Source of the DNA: Gracilaria vermiculophylla
Taxonomy: Eukaryota; Rhodophyta; Florideophyceae; Gracilariales; Gracilariaceae
Reading direction: 5' to 3'
Assembly: GCA_019155205.2 (NCBI GenBank)
Contig: JAHNZQ020000004.1
Coordinates: 2,208,343 to 2,272,342, forward strand
DNA: 64,000 nt
Part shown: positions 32,357 to 42,065 of the stretch, piece after piece
Layout: each line of letters starts with the position of its first letter
Numbering within the stretch: the stretch's first letter is position 1
The notes under the pieces: generated by a model
The model's input: only the letters and a program-made list of their open reading frames with translations
Told to the model about the DNA's origin: nothing
The model's database searches: none
Program-made: the position numbers and the translations under genes

Positions 32357-32755
32357 CCCTTGGTAGATAGCCTTGGCGCAAAATTTGGCAATTATTTCAA
32401 ACCCTGCCTCCACCGCTCAATTTTTTTTTTCTCGTCATTCAGTAGTGCAAGTCAAAACGTTGACCCTCAGCTAGCGAGGATACAGCCAGCACCTGTTGTA
32501 GATTCAAGTACAGCCCACCGACTGCTTAGCAAGGGCACCATCACCCCGTCAACACTGACTAACCCTTTGGGCTGCGATTTCACTACTCTCGCGGCTTCAC
32601 GGTTTCATTGCCCTTATTTGTGGTTTTGCTTCCGCTTCCGCTACACATCTCCGCATTATCTGACTTTGATACTACGATTTGAAACTAATGTACTATCGCT
32701 GATTTACACACTCTTTTAAAAACGCTGAAGATTCCTTTCGCACCTGCCGTAGAAA
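32357..32755 (+). promoter_or_regulatory. Upstream region of XRN2
   Basis: 399 bp between the M2 end and the XRN2 start codon must hold the promoter and 5' leader, unless transcription starts in the transposon. A T-run (about 32419-32430) and pyrimidine-rich blocks are visible; no TATA-like box can be assigned. An overlapping plus frame (32243-32719) is not considered coding. Confidence 0.45.
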
Positions 32756-35700
32756 ATGGGAATTCCTGCTTACTTCAGATGGATATCCGAGAAGTACCCT
32801 CGCATAATGGAGAATTGTATCGAACACGTTAAATTCGACGAAGCTACCGGTGAGGAACATCCGGTCGACGCTTCGGAACCTAATCCAAACGGGGTAGAGT
32901 TTGACAATCTCTACTTGGACATGAACGGAATCATTCATCCATGCACCCATCCAGAAGATGGTCCAGCTCCGAAGAACGAACAGGAAATGTTTAAAGCGAT
33001 ATTCGATTACATCGATCGCATCTTTGCTATTGTTAGACCCCGGAAGTTGTTGTACTTGGCCATTGATGGTGTTGCGCCGCGCGCTAAGATCAATCAGCAG
33101 CGTTCAAGAAGATTTCGAGCTGCCAAGGAGCACCAGCAGAAATTGGAAGCTCAAAGCGAACTTTTGTCGGAATGGGCCAAACAATATGATCTTGTTGATA
33201 ACCATCAAAGCAAATCGGAGGAGTCTGTATTTCACTTCGACTCTAATGTCATTACGCCTGGAACACCATTTATGGCTCGCTTAGCTGTGGAATTACGCGT
33301 ATATGTTGCTCAACGTATTGAGAATATAGATGCGTGGCGCGATGTAGTTGTAGTCTTCTCGGATGCTTCGGTGCCAGGGGAAGGGGAGCATAAAATTGCC
33401 GAGTTCATCCGTCGTGAGCGTGCACAACCTGGATATAATCCCTCCATTAGACATGTCATGTACGGTCTTGACGCAGATCTCATCATGCTTGCATTAGCAA
33501 CTCACGAAGTTAATTTCACCATTCTGCGTGAGGAACTCTTCCCGAAGCGTGATGGTCAAAGACAGGATGCATCGTCAGTCGCAATCGTAAGGCCGCAACA
33601 GTCTGGTCGGAGTGAAACACATCAGATGGTCGTGAAACTTCGTTCAGATCTTGGGGGAAAGAAACCATTTCATTTCTTGCACGTGCATACTCTTCGAGAG
33701 TACCTAGATTTCGAGTTTAAAGACGATATTGCAACTGAACTTTCGTATTCTCGTCTGTCCAACATTGTCTACGATCTTGAAAGGATCATTGACGATTTTG
33801 TATTCATGTGCTTCTTTGTGGGGAACGACTTTTTACCTCATCTGCCCACTCTTGACATCCGCGAAGGGGCTATTGACTACTTGATTGAGCTCTACAAAAC
33901 GGAAGTGGTTCGTATCGGATACCTAACTTCTGCAAACGGCGAAATTGACTTCACTCGTGTCAGACTACTTTTACGAAAAGTATCCGAAAAAGAGGAAGAA
34001 GTCTTTAAAGAGCGTCTGCATCGTCGGAGAGTTCAAGACGCACGATCCAAAGATCAACAGCGGCAACAACAAAAGGAAGAACGTAAAGAAGGTCTGAAGA
34101 GGGGTCATTCCGATCTTGGGGAGAAGCATTGTGCTCAAAGCGCAGACGGCGCTCGCTTCACAAAACGACGCCAATTAGAAAAAAAGAGGAAGGATCACGG
34201 ATATCAAGAAGCTTTCTTTGGAATGGCGACCGTGGAACTAGGCCGTAAAACTGGGCAGATCTTCGGACTTGGGAATAGCATGGCTAATTCAAGAGAGGTC
34301 GAAGGTTTAAAGGCGAACTTAAAATTTCTCAAAGAGATGAAAGTGATGGAAGAGAACCATGATGCGGCAAAACCTGGCGCAGAGCCCGTGAAAGAAAAAG
34401 GTTCGCTACTCGAGAAGACATGTGAAAACCACGCTAACGAAAATGCCCACAATTCTACAACACAAAGGACCAAAGCTGAATTTCGTGAGGCACTCAAGCA
34501 ACATCTTCGCAAGAAGAATGAGTGCGAAATGGTCGATTCTGTCATGCTTGGTGAAGAAGGTTGGAAAGAGCGCTACTACGACCAGAAATTTAACTGGGGG
34601 GCTAATCATTCTCAAGAAAAACTATTTCTGCTGCGGAAGTATAATGAGGGCCTCCAATGGGTTATGAAGTACTATTATGTGGGGTGCATCTCATGGGGAT
34701 GGTTTTATCCGTTCCATTATGCTCCCTTCGCTTCAGATCTTGTCGACAGTGAGTGTGTTTCATCAGATATGAAGTTTGAGCTTGGAAATCCGTTTGAGCC
34801 ATTTACTCAGTTACAAGCAGTCATGCCTGCATCCAGCGGCAAATTGGTACTGCCTACATGCTATGCTAATCTAATGGTGGACCCAAACTCGCCAATCATA
34901 GATTATTACCCTGCTGACTTTGATGTTGACTTGAACGGCAAGCGCTACGCATGGCAAGGCGTTGTTTTGCTTCCTTTCATCGATGAGTCAAGGTTGCATT
35001 CCGCCTTGATGCCTCTGAAGGAAAAACTCTCCCAAGAGGAAAGACATCGAAATGCTTTTGGTCAGACGTATATTATGATACACAACGAATCTAACTTGGG
35101 CAAAGCGTTAGGAAAGAAAACGTCAAATTATGGAGGAAAGATGACCAAAATCAGTCCAGAGGAGGCAAATGGCTACTTGTTTGGAAAAGTTTCTGATTGC
35201 GCCCCATGCAACGATGGTAAACGGAAAATGCTTGCTCTTACATTTGAAGTACCTGAGTATCGCCCTCATCGTTCTGAAATCCTATCGGGCGCGATTATTC
35301 CTCCACTGCAACTAGACGAATGGGAGAAGGAAAAGTCGAGATCGAGTGGTTGGAGACCTGCTCGTTTTGGACCTCTGGGGCGTGCAGCACGAGATATAGT
35401 TAAAGAGAGACAACGTCGGATGACAGCGACGGGAAGATGGTGTCGAGCGTCAACTCGGGAAAGACAAGAGCTGCTACAGCCCGACAGACCTGTAATCAAT
35501 CGTCCAGTCAATGACGTTGGGAGTTCAATGTTTGGGGGACTGGGCAGTTCTGCATCCTGTTTGCCCCGTTGGGTACGTGGCGAGCACGCCAAGCAAAACA
35601 GGCGCGGGGGATTCGGCAGTGTTGGATGGCGGCAAGGTGTTAATGGAGATGAGACAGATCCGTACAGGTCAACCAGCAAAGATGGTAGATATCACGGGAA

Positions 35701-36112
35701 TTCAGGGAACGTACAGCAAACGTCAACAGCATGGGGGTCTGGTGCGGGTTGGCAGACTCACCCACACGGCCATCGTGGGAGCATGCATGGACAGGAATAC
35801 AGGCCAGTACATGATGTTGGGAGGCAGAGTTATGGGCAACGGCAATCATACGGGGGCAGATATGGGGGATGGGGATGGTATGACGAACAAAACAACGGTA
35901 TCTCATCACAGCAGTCCCAAGGGCAAGACCATTTCTACACAGACCCAAGGCGTCACTACCAAAACCTGCAAGGCAGAAATGATGGGAACGGGGTAAGAGG
36001 GGCGGGTAGTGGTCAACGTGGTTTGTCTGGCCCCACTGCTGCCTCAATGCGTCGAGGACGGGGTAGTACCTGGAGTGCGGAGAAGCAAGGACGTGATGAA
36101 TCGCACCAATGA
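32756..36112 (+). CDS. XRN2: 5'-3' exoribonuclease, XRN2/Rat1 type, 1118 residues, no introns
   Basis: Nuclear-type 5'-3' exoribonuclease; the family degrades 5'-monophosphate RNA, trims rRNA and snoRNA precursors and helps terminate RNA polymerase II. The start MGIPAYFRWISEKYP is the invariant family N-terminus. Residues 1-258 form XRN_N: NLYLDMNGIIHPCTHPED (Asp55), AIDGVAPRAKINQQRSRRF (Asp104), VPGEGEHK (Glu209/211), YGLDADLIMLAL (Asp239/241). FFVGNDFLPHLPTLDI is at 353-368. A charged linker spans about 405-600. 629-661 has GLQWVMKYYYVGCISW and FYPFHYAPFASD. From about 930 the tail is rich in Gly, Arg, Gln, Ser and Tyr with RGG-like and YGQR motifs. The NPNG..DNLYLDMNGI and PRKLLYLAIDG context fits XRN2/Rat1 rather than XRN1. 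The C2HC knuckle known near residue 265 of many XRN2 proteins is absent. The frame is clean and surrounded by transposons. Confidence 0.95.
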   Translation: MGIPAYFRWISEKYPRIMENCIEHVKFDEATGEEHPVDASEPNPNGVEFDNLYLDMNGIIHPCTHPEDGPAPKNEQEMFKAIFDYIDRIFAIVRPRKLLYLAIDGVAPRAKINQQRSRRFRAAKEHQQKLEAQSELLSEWAKQYDLVDNHQSKSEESVFHFDSNVITPGTPFMARLAVELRVYVAQRIENIDAWRDVVVVFSDASVPGEGEHKIAEFIRRERAQPGYNPSIRHVMYGLDADLIMLALATHEVNFTILREELFPKRDGQRQDASSVAIVRPQQSGRSETHQMVVKLRSDLGGKKPFHFLHVHTLREYLDFEFKDDIATELSYSRLSNIVYDLERIIDDFVFMCFFVGNDFLPHLPTLDIREGAIDYLIELYKTEVVRIGYLTSANGEIDFTRVRLLLRKVSEKEEEVFKERLHRRRVQDARSKDQQRQQQKEERKEGLKRGHSDLGEKHCAQSADGARFTKRRQLEKKRKDHGYQEAFFGMATVELGRKTGQIFGLGNSMANSREVEGLKANLKFLKEMKVMEENHDAAKPGAEPVKEKGSLLEKTCENHANENAHNSTTQRTKAEFREALKQHLRKKNECEMVDSVMLGEEGWKERYYDQKFNWGANHSQEKLFLLRKYNEGLQWVMKYYYVGCISWGWFYPFHYAPFASDLVDSECVSSDMKFELGNPFEPFTQLQAVMPASSGKLVLPTCYANLMVDPNSPIIDYYPADFDVDLNGKRYAWQGVVLLPFIDESRLHSALMPLKEKLSQEERHRNAFGQTYIMIHNESNLGKALGKKTSNYGGKMTKISPEEANGYLFGKVSDCAPCNDGKRKMLALTFEVPEYRPHRSEILSGAIIPPLQLDEWEKEKSRSSGWRPARFGPLGRAARDIVKERQRRMTATGRWCRASTRERQELLQPDRPVINRPVNDVGSSMFGGLGSSASCLPRWVRGEHAKQNRRGGFGSVGWRQGVNGDETDPYRSTSKDGRYHGNSGNVQQTSTAWGSGAGWQTHPHGHRGSMHGQEYRPVHDVGRQSYGQRQSYGGRYGGWGWYDEQNNGISSQQSQGQDHFYTDPRRHYQNLQGRNDGNGVRGAGSGQRGLSGPTAASMRRGRGSTWSAEKQGRDESHQ

Positions 36113-36329
36113 ATGGTACACCGCTCAATACAATCTGAGTTATTTTGCTCCATCTTTCCAAATCATTCGCCTATCGACACGGCGCTGGCAAAAAGTTGAA
36201 AAACCGAAAACCAGTAGCACGGCACAGACATCCCAATCGATAGGTTCCAAAACTTGGACGTGCAGTGCATTTCAAAATTGTATGACGCCAAAAAGTGCGC
36301 CAAAACTGCACCGTTCGCGAGCTAAAGTA
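36113..36329 (+). other. XRN2 3' flank with a Tc1 end fragment
   Basis: Holds the 3' UTR and terminator of XRN2; no AATAAA is visible. At 36263-36315 CAGTGCATTTCAAAATTG and AAAAAGTGCGCCAAAACTG form a decayed Tc1 left end, followed by the real left end of M3 at 36330. Confidence 0.6.
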
Positions 36330-36392
36330 CAGTGCGTTTCAAAAACATATTACCCCTAAAAAGTGCGCCAAAACTGTACTGTAGGCTAGATT

Positions 36393-37519
36393 GTGCACAT
36401 AGTCTATGTAGAATCGTTTCAAAAAGATATGTACACCGCCTTCTTTCTAATAAAAATGGCTCGAGGTCCGCCACTTTCCAAGCAAGAACAGCTTCAAATC
36501 GTTAAGCTAAACGCCGAGAAACATTCCAACAGTGCTATTGCTAAAAAATGGAAGCGTTCTAGGGTCACAATAGCTGCTTTTCTCCAAAATCCGACTATTT
36601 ATGGATTAAAACGATCTCTTAGACGCCCTAAGTGTAGNNNNNNNNNNNNNNNNNNNNNNNNNNNNNNNNNNNNNNNNNNNNNNNNNNNNNNNNNNNNNNN
36701 NNNNNNNNNNNNNNNNNNNNNNNNNNNNNNNNNNNNNATGTGCAAAATCTAGTCTACAGTACAGTTTTGGCGCACTTTTGAGGGGTAATATGTTTTTGAA
36801 ACGCACTGTATATGGAGGCAGATAAACAGCACAAATTTATTTAAATATAAAAAAATGAAAAAAAATTCTTTTTCCAAGACCATCACAAGCAAAAAAAGAT
36901 TGACTGGTGTGCTGGAAAAGCTTACTGAAAAAAGGAATGGGAAAATGTTATTTTTACTGATAAAAAAAAGTTCAATTTGGACGGACCAGATTGCTACAAA
37001 TATTATTGGCACGGTCTTGGTAAGGAACGTCATGATTTATATACCAGGCACTCCGGTGGAGGCTCTGTAATGGTCTGGGCAGGCATTTCTAAAAAAGGTC
37101 TATCGGAAATTGCCTTCATTGAAACGAACATGAATGCAGAACTATATCAAGAAGTTCTACACAACTATTTGCTATCTTTTGGTTTATGTTTCCATGAAGA
37201 AAATTTCATTTTTCAACAGGATCATGCACCCGTACACACTCCATCTTTAATCAAAAATTGGGTACAGGAGTCTGAACTATCTGTTTTAAAATGGCCAGCG
37301 CGCTCACCAGATGTGAACGCAATTGAAAACGTTTGGGGACTGCTGGCAACGATGGTTTATGCGCATGGAAGGTAATTTCAGACAGTTTATGAACTCAAAA
37401 ACTGTATTAAAAATTGCTGGAAATCTATAACACTTTCAAGTGTGGAAAAGTACATCAATTCGATGCCGAAACGGTGCATTAGCGTTACAAAGCAAAAAAT
37501 ATGCAAAATAAACTATTGA
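36393..37519 (+). pseudogene. M3 transposase (DD34E), interrupted
   Basis: 36393-36630 has the N-terminal helix-turn-helix (GPPLSKQEQLQIVKLNAEKH, SNSAIAKKWKRSRVTIAA). After the gap and the nested M4 end, the core shows NVIFTDKKKFNLDGPD (first Asp), HSGGGSVMVWAGIS, FQQDHAPVHTPSLIKNW (second Asp) and SPDVNAIENVWG (Glu), with 34 residues between the last two. TAA at 37373 ends the frame early; beyond it the expected C-terminus continues to 37519. It is dead because of the insertion, frame changes and stop. Confidence 0.88.
36638..36737. other. Assembly gap (100 N)
   Basis: Exactly 100 N inside M3. Comparison with M2 suggests it hides about 100 bp of M3 plus most of a nested Tc1 copy (about 1.3 kb), whose near-identical sequence would confuse assembly. 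Confidence 0.9.
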
Positions 37520-37678
37520 TCGTCGCGCAGTAAATATTTATTATTGATGATCATATGTTTTTGAAACGTTTTTTTGACTTTTCTTTTTTCTGAAACCTAT
37601 TTTTGTAGGCGTACAGTATACATCTGTTCTGTTTTTTGAGATTTCACACCATGCCGTATGTTTTTGAAACAGTCTGTA

Positions 37679-38313
37679 CACGCCCGAAGCTCTGGCCGCA
37701 AACTTTTATGAGGTCAATTTTCATACTTTTTTTAAAGTATTAGGCCAGTATTTAGAAAATATGTTTCAAGAATCCTATTCCTAAACGTTACAAATAGCTT
37801 TAAAATAGAAAGTAAAATTCAAACTACAATTTGAATTACGGAATATTCAAAATAAATTTCAAAGACACCGAGGTTATGCTCAGAATCTTGTGCAATAGCA
37901 GGAGATCGTGGATTCATTCTTCGCCGAATTCTACTTGAATTCAAAAGTTTCGAAAGAGACTAATTCTAAATCGCTATACTTCTCGAAACGCTCTGGTGCC
38001 CACTTGAACAGCAGAAAAAGTAAGTTGAATTCTGTAAATAGATAGTGAAGTCATTAAGTGCAATTTTTGAAGTTTAAACAAGCTACTGGAATTAGTACGC
38101 GGCTGAAGAAAATCCAGCTTTTGCACTGTTGTCTCAAACAATTCTTCAAAATTGGCCAAAACAGATACTTCACGGCCTGTTGTCAACCACGTTTTTGTAT
38201 TCAATAGAATGACATTCGCAAAGATATGCAAGAAAAACAGCTTTCATTTGTCGAGCTGTGACATCGATAAATACTCATCTCAAACTTTGTGTAGTGCACT
38301 AGCCCGCAAGCGG
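37679..38313. other. AT-rich stretch without a recognisable gene
   Basis: Poly-A/T tracts and short frames on both strands, none with a motif. It separates the Tc1 element from the family A block. AGCGG (38309-38313) lies just outside the A0 LTR; its partner copy was not found. Confidence 0.5.
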
Positions 38314-38882
38314 TGTGGTACCTTTAGATATCCTTTCGAGATGGTAGCGCACAATGTCCGTTAGAAGTTTTTGGTCACTTCAAAGGAGCGAGTTCGTAAA
38401 GGTAGTCTCCGGTAATCACGGTCACGAGCCGGGGAAATCCTAAAAGGGGGTCCGCAAGCACCAAGCGGAGAAGGGGGTTCACTGGACAAGCGATGGCCCT
38501 ACAGGCGCTGCTATGAGGCAACCCGGGGATTGGCGGCTTAGAAATCTGACGGCGTGAAACAAGAGTCCCCGACCGGAAAAACTAGAAGAAGATTCAAGGG
38601 TGCTTGCTTTTCTTGTTCCAGAGGTGGAGCTCGACCGGCAGATTAAGTATCGTACCGAGAGCCCGCCTCGATAGGTCTTACTACTGTAATGATTATCCGC
38701 ACCAGTTAACGAAAATAAATCTTAATTCCACGATTTCTCAGGAAGGCCTTAGCACCTGTGGGCCGAATAATGCACCCCGCGGCTCAGTTAATAAAATACG
38801 AACCCTCCTTAAGAATATCCGGTCGTAAAGCCACACGACGATATCTATCACCTAAATATCCACTATACTACATACCCCCTAT
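38314..38882 (-). repeat. 3' LTR of family A copy A0
   Basis: Reads TGTGGTACCTTTAG to CACTATACTACA on +, aligning with the 552-554 bp LTRs of A1 and A2 throughout, with many substitutions. The adjacent TACCCCCTATTCTG is the complement of a polypurine tract. A0 is the oldest member of this block. Confidence 0.85.
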
Positions 38883-39437
38883 TCTGAATTGCACCGTGTA
38901 CGAGATGTCCGTCTTTCCATAGCTCGGTTCTTAAGCGGCTCCTAACGATGTTGATGTCATAGCGGTCTCTCTTGATGTGACAAATCCTTTCCTCCAGGGA
39001 TTCCTCTGTACTCCCCCGTTCCTGCGGGGCGTACCGACCGCGGGCTCGCGCATGTCCGTGATTCCTTCTGTGGCGGTTGTTGTTTCGTCGACGGAGATTG
39101 CCGCTTCTGGCGTACTCTTGGGCGGGTTATCCTTTGGGGCTCGTGGTTCTGCCTTCCAGGAGTGTTGATAGTTCAAATGGTGAACTGTGGGCCATGTTTC
39201 ACATGCGAGTATAGCGCATACAGCTCATCTGTTTTCTAACAAGGAGTTGGTGCAGGCTTCTCTGGTGACAGGCCGTCCTGCTCCTACCTCTTTTATGAAG
39301 GCTATGCGCGATGCTTGCAACTGGGTCCTCGAGCTCAATAATGCCCGGGCGGAGCGAGCCTTGATGGTTGCCATCAAGGAGAGCCTGGTGAAAATCTTTG
39401 TGAGCCAGTCGCTAACAGCGAAGACTCGCCTGGAATC
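38883..39437 (+). pseudogene. Antisense gene of A0, truncated
   Basis: Most of the N-terminal part is deleted. What remains matches the C-terminal third in A1 and A2: VPTAGSRMSVIPSVAVVVSS, the GLSFGARGSAFQE block, then after the solo TRIM LTR LVQASLVTGRPAPTSFM, WVLELNNARAERALM and ESLVKIFVSQSLTAKTRLES. It stops where A1 inserted; a short continuation (GCGACGCGGTTTAGTGACCTG) is found at 49170, beyond A1. Confidence 0.75.
39163..39241 (+). mobile_element. Solo LTR of the TRIM-like element, 79 bp
   Basis: TGTTGATAGTTCAAATGG to GTTTTCTAACA, matching the LTRs at 49288-49366 and 63767-63845. Flanked by the perfect duplication AGGAG (39158-39162, 39242-39246). It interrupts the A0 antisense gene between AFQE and LVQA; the flanking reading frames line up when the insertion and one duplication are ignored. 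Confidence 0.92.
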
Positions 39438-39787
39438 TGTGGTACTGTCAGCCCTCCTCTCGAGGTAGAAAAGTACAACGTCCGTTACGAGGTTTTGTTG
39501 ACTCCAAAGGTGCGTGGTCTTAACGGTGGTCTCCGATATCCGCTGTCGCGAGCCGGGGGAATTTTGAAAGGGATCCGCAAACGCCAAGCGGAAGGGGAGG
39601 TTCACCGGGCGGACAATGCTCCTAAAGGCGCTGCTATGATGCGACCTGGGGATCGGCGGCTTACAAACGTGAGTTGATCGACGAGAGACTCCAACCGGAA
39701 AAGTAGATGAAGACTCAAGGGTGCTGGGCTTTACTTCCCCAGAGGTGGAGCTCAACCGGCAGAATAAGTATCAAGCCGGGAGCCCGC
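39438..39787 (-). repeat. Partial family A LTR in tandem with the A1 LTR
   Basis: 350 bp, TGTGGTACTGTCAG to GGGAGCCCGC, highly similar to the first 350 bp of the LTR that follows at once. It probably reflects insertion of one LTR into another or unequal exchange. The missing 200 bp of this LTR were not found to the right of A1. Confidence 0.8.
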
Positions 39788-40341
39788 TGTGGTACTGTCA
39801 GCCCTCCTGCCGAGGTAGTAAAGCACAATGTCCGTTACGAGTTTTTGTTGACTCCAAAGGCGCGTATTCATAAAGGTGGTCTCCGATATCCGCTGCCGCG
39901 AGCCGGGGAAATTCTGAAAGGGATCCGCAAACGCCAAGCGGAAGGGGAGGTTCACCGGGCGGACAATGCTCCTACAGGCGCTGCTATGATGCGACCTGAG
40001 GATCGGCGGCTTAAAAACCTGCGTAGATAGACAAGAGACTCCAACCGGAAAAAGTAGAAGAAGACTCAAGGGTGCTTGGCTTTACTTCCCCAGAGGTGGA
40101 GCTCAACCGGCAGCTTAAACATCAAGCCGGGAGCCCGCCTCGGCAGGTCTCACTAATGTGCTAATTACTTGCATATAATATCTAAACTAAATTATAAATT
40201 CTATCGTACCTCAAGGATACTGTAGCGCACGCCGGCGATATTATGCACCACGTGGGCCAGCCATTAAATTACGAACCCTCCTTAGAAATATTATACCTTA
40301 AGGCCAAACTACCCTATTGCCGTAGGAGCCACTGTACTACA
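39788..40341 (-). repeat. 3' LTR of A1
   Basis: 554 bp; the + strand ends CCACTGTACTACA. It is followed by TACCCTCTTTCC, whose complement GGAAAGAGGGTA is the polypurine tract. The same edge is seen in A2 and A3. Confidence 0.9.
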
Positions 40342-40365
40342 TACCCTCTTTCCTAAATTGCACCA

Positions 40366-41823
40366 CGTCCTCGAGATGCATCCTCCGCTTTCTTGATCCC
40401 TGGGGTGGCTCCTGTCGGTGTTGCGGCACGTGCGGCCTCTGGCGGTTTGCCCGTTCCTTCCTTCAGGCGTTCCTTCTCTTCTCCATACTCCCGCGCGGTG
40501 TGTTGCCACGGGTTTGCGTTTCACTCCTTGAGGCGTTCGTGGGCTTTAGCTCCTATTCACCCGGCGATATCCGCTCCTTCTTGGTGTCATCTTTCGGTGC
40601 TGATGCGCCAGTCGGTAGCGCGAGCGTCCATATCCTCCGGCGCATCGCGCGCGGTGCAAGCGCGCAACTCCCGTAGACGGAGCGTGGGTCAGTCCCGTGA
40701 GGATAGCGACCAACTAGAGGCGGTAGCCACTCTGACTCCTCCAAGGTTACTCCTTTTGGCAACACCCGCTTCTACGCGTCCGCTAATCCTGTCTCCGTGA
40801 CGACGCCGGACTCATACGTTTTTCGTCCGCACCTCCACCGTTCTCTGTTGGATATGAGCGCGCGCCCCGCGATGGTGCTCCATAACTCGCCCAATGCCGG
40901 TCGCCCGGCTTCGCCTCGGATTCCACGGTGGCGGCTCGATACGGCTCCCTCCGCGGTGGTGCATATAGCTTCGAGTCGATCCCCGAGTGGTGTCAGATCT
41001 CTCTCCTCAGGTGCAACCACGCGTTCGGTCGCCATCCACCCTGCTTCTTACACCTTCGGAATGTCCTCTCCTACTTCGGCGCCGAGATCCCCTTCCAATC
41101 CTGAGATGTATCACACCTCGAGAGGGGCACAGTTCCGTCCAGGAGAACACTTTGATCATCGCGCCACGCGGGTGTTCGTCCTAAGATATGGGCGCGCCTT
41201 CTTAGGTGATAACTTCGCGGCCCGCAACAATTCCGGGTGCTCCCGCAGCAGTAACCACCTTGTCTCCTATGGATGAGGACGAGATTGCTCCCGTCCCGGT
41301 ACCTTTTGCCTACGTGGTGCAACCCCGATTGCGGAGCGTCCCTGCGCCGAGTACTCAGCCTCGCCTGCGGAGCGTTCCAGTTCCCTCACCATCGTCACCC
41401 CCGGCATCTCCGACTCCGTCCTTGGCGTTGCCGTCCTCCACTGCAGAGCCCACAAAATCCCGTCGGGGAGCTCCTGTCTCGGCTGGTTTGCCGTCTGCAG
41501 CTCCATCCGTGGTGGTTGTGGCGCCGTTCACGGAGGTGGCCGCATCGGGCGCACCGTCGGGAGGAGTCTCCTCTGGGGCTCTGGAGGCTGCCTTTCAGGC
41601 GTTAGTGCAGGCGTGCCCGGTGACAGGCCGTCCTGCTCCGGCTTCTCCTGTGGAGGCTCTGCGCGAGGCGCGTGCTTGGGTCTTAGAGCTCCACAAGGCC
41701 CAGATAGACCGAGCCTCGATGGCGGCCCTCAAGGAAAGCCTTTCGGAGTTCTTTGATAGCCAAGCGCTCACAGCAAAAACGCGCGTCGAGGCGGAGTATT
41801 CAACGCGGTTCGGTGACCTGTAG
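40366..41823 (+). pseudogene. Antisense gene of A1
   Basis: Starts about 25 bp inside the LTR and runs towards pol. 40797-41276 encodes SYTFGMSSPTSAPRSPSNPE, RGAQFRPGEHFDHRATRVFV. 41206-41823 encodes 205 residues with AYVVQPRLRSVPAPSTQPRL (repeat of QPRLRSVP), a P/S/A-rich stretch and a predicted helical C-terminus (EALREARAWVLELHKAQIDR, then KESLSEFFDSQALTAKTRVE, ending RFGDL). The first part (40366-40800) is out of frame in places. Its stop lies 240 bp from the convergent pol stop. Compared with A3 about 1.1 kb of the middle is missing. Function unknown; LTR-antisense transcription would be needed. Confidence 0.7.
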
Positions 41824-42065
41824 GTGATAGTACCCTGACCTGTAAAAGATCCTTCGGATGGAGCGGAAGCTCCGTGAACGGTAGTTCAAACATGCAAAGG
41901 CCGTGCTCGGGAGCTCAGCGACACGAAGTGCCGCCGTTGGAGCATGCGAAAAAGCGAGCACAGCATCCTGGAGGCGAAAAAGAAAACTCCAGGTGGGGGA
42001 TATACGGCGAAGACGAAAAACATCTCCGTTTGGGGGCCCCCTCCCTCTTTCTTTAAGAGAAGCGC

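Larger units (their letters stand above)
36330..37676 (+). mobile_element. Tc1/mariner element M3, with a nested copy at the assembly gap
   Basis: Ends CAGTGCGTTTCAAAAAC and GTTTTTGAAACAGTCTG, each next to TA (36328-36329, 37677-37678). The transposase gene is the best preserved of the family but is split. After the 100-N gap, 36738-36808 is the reverse complement of an M2/M3 left end and abuts TA, then the M3 sequence TATGGAGGCAGATAA. A second copy (M4, -) therefore inserted into M3 and most of it is in the gap. Confidence 0.85.

Noticed and set aside
32243..32719. 158-codon frame upstream of XRN2 as a separate gene
   Set aside because: It starts within nested transposon M5, crosses two transposon ends and has low-complexity composition.
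38314..40341. LTR-type repeats as a satellite array
   Set aside because: Spacing is irregular, they are separated by coding remnants and each aligns with LTR edges, so they are LTRs rather than tandem satellite units.
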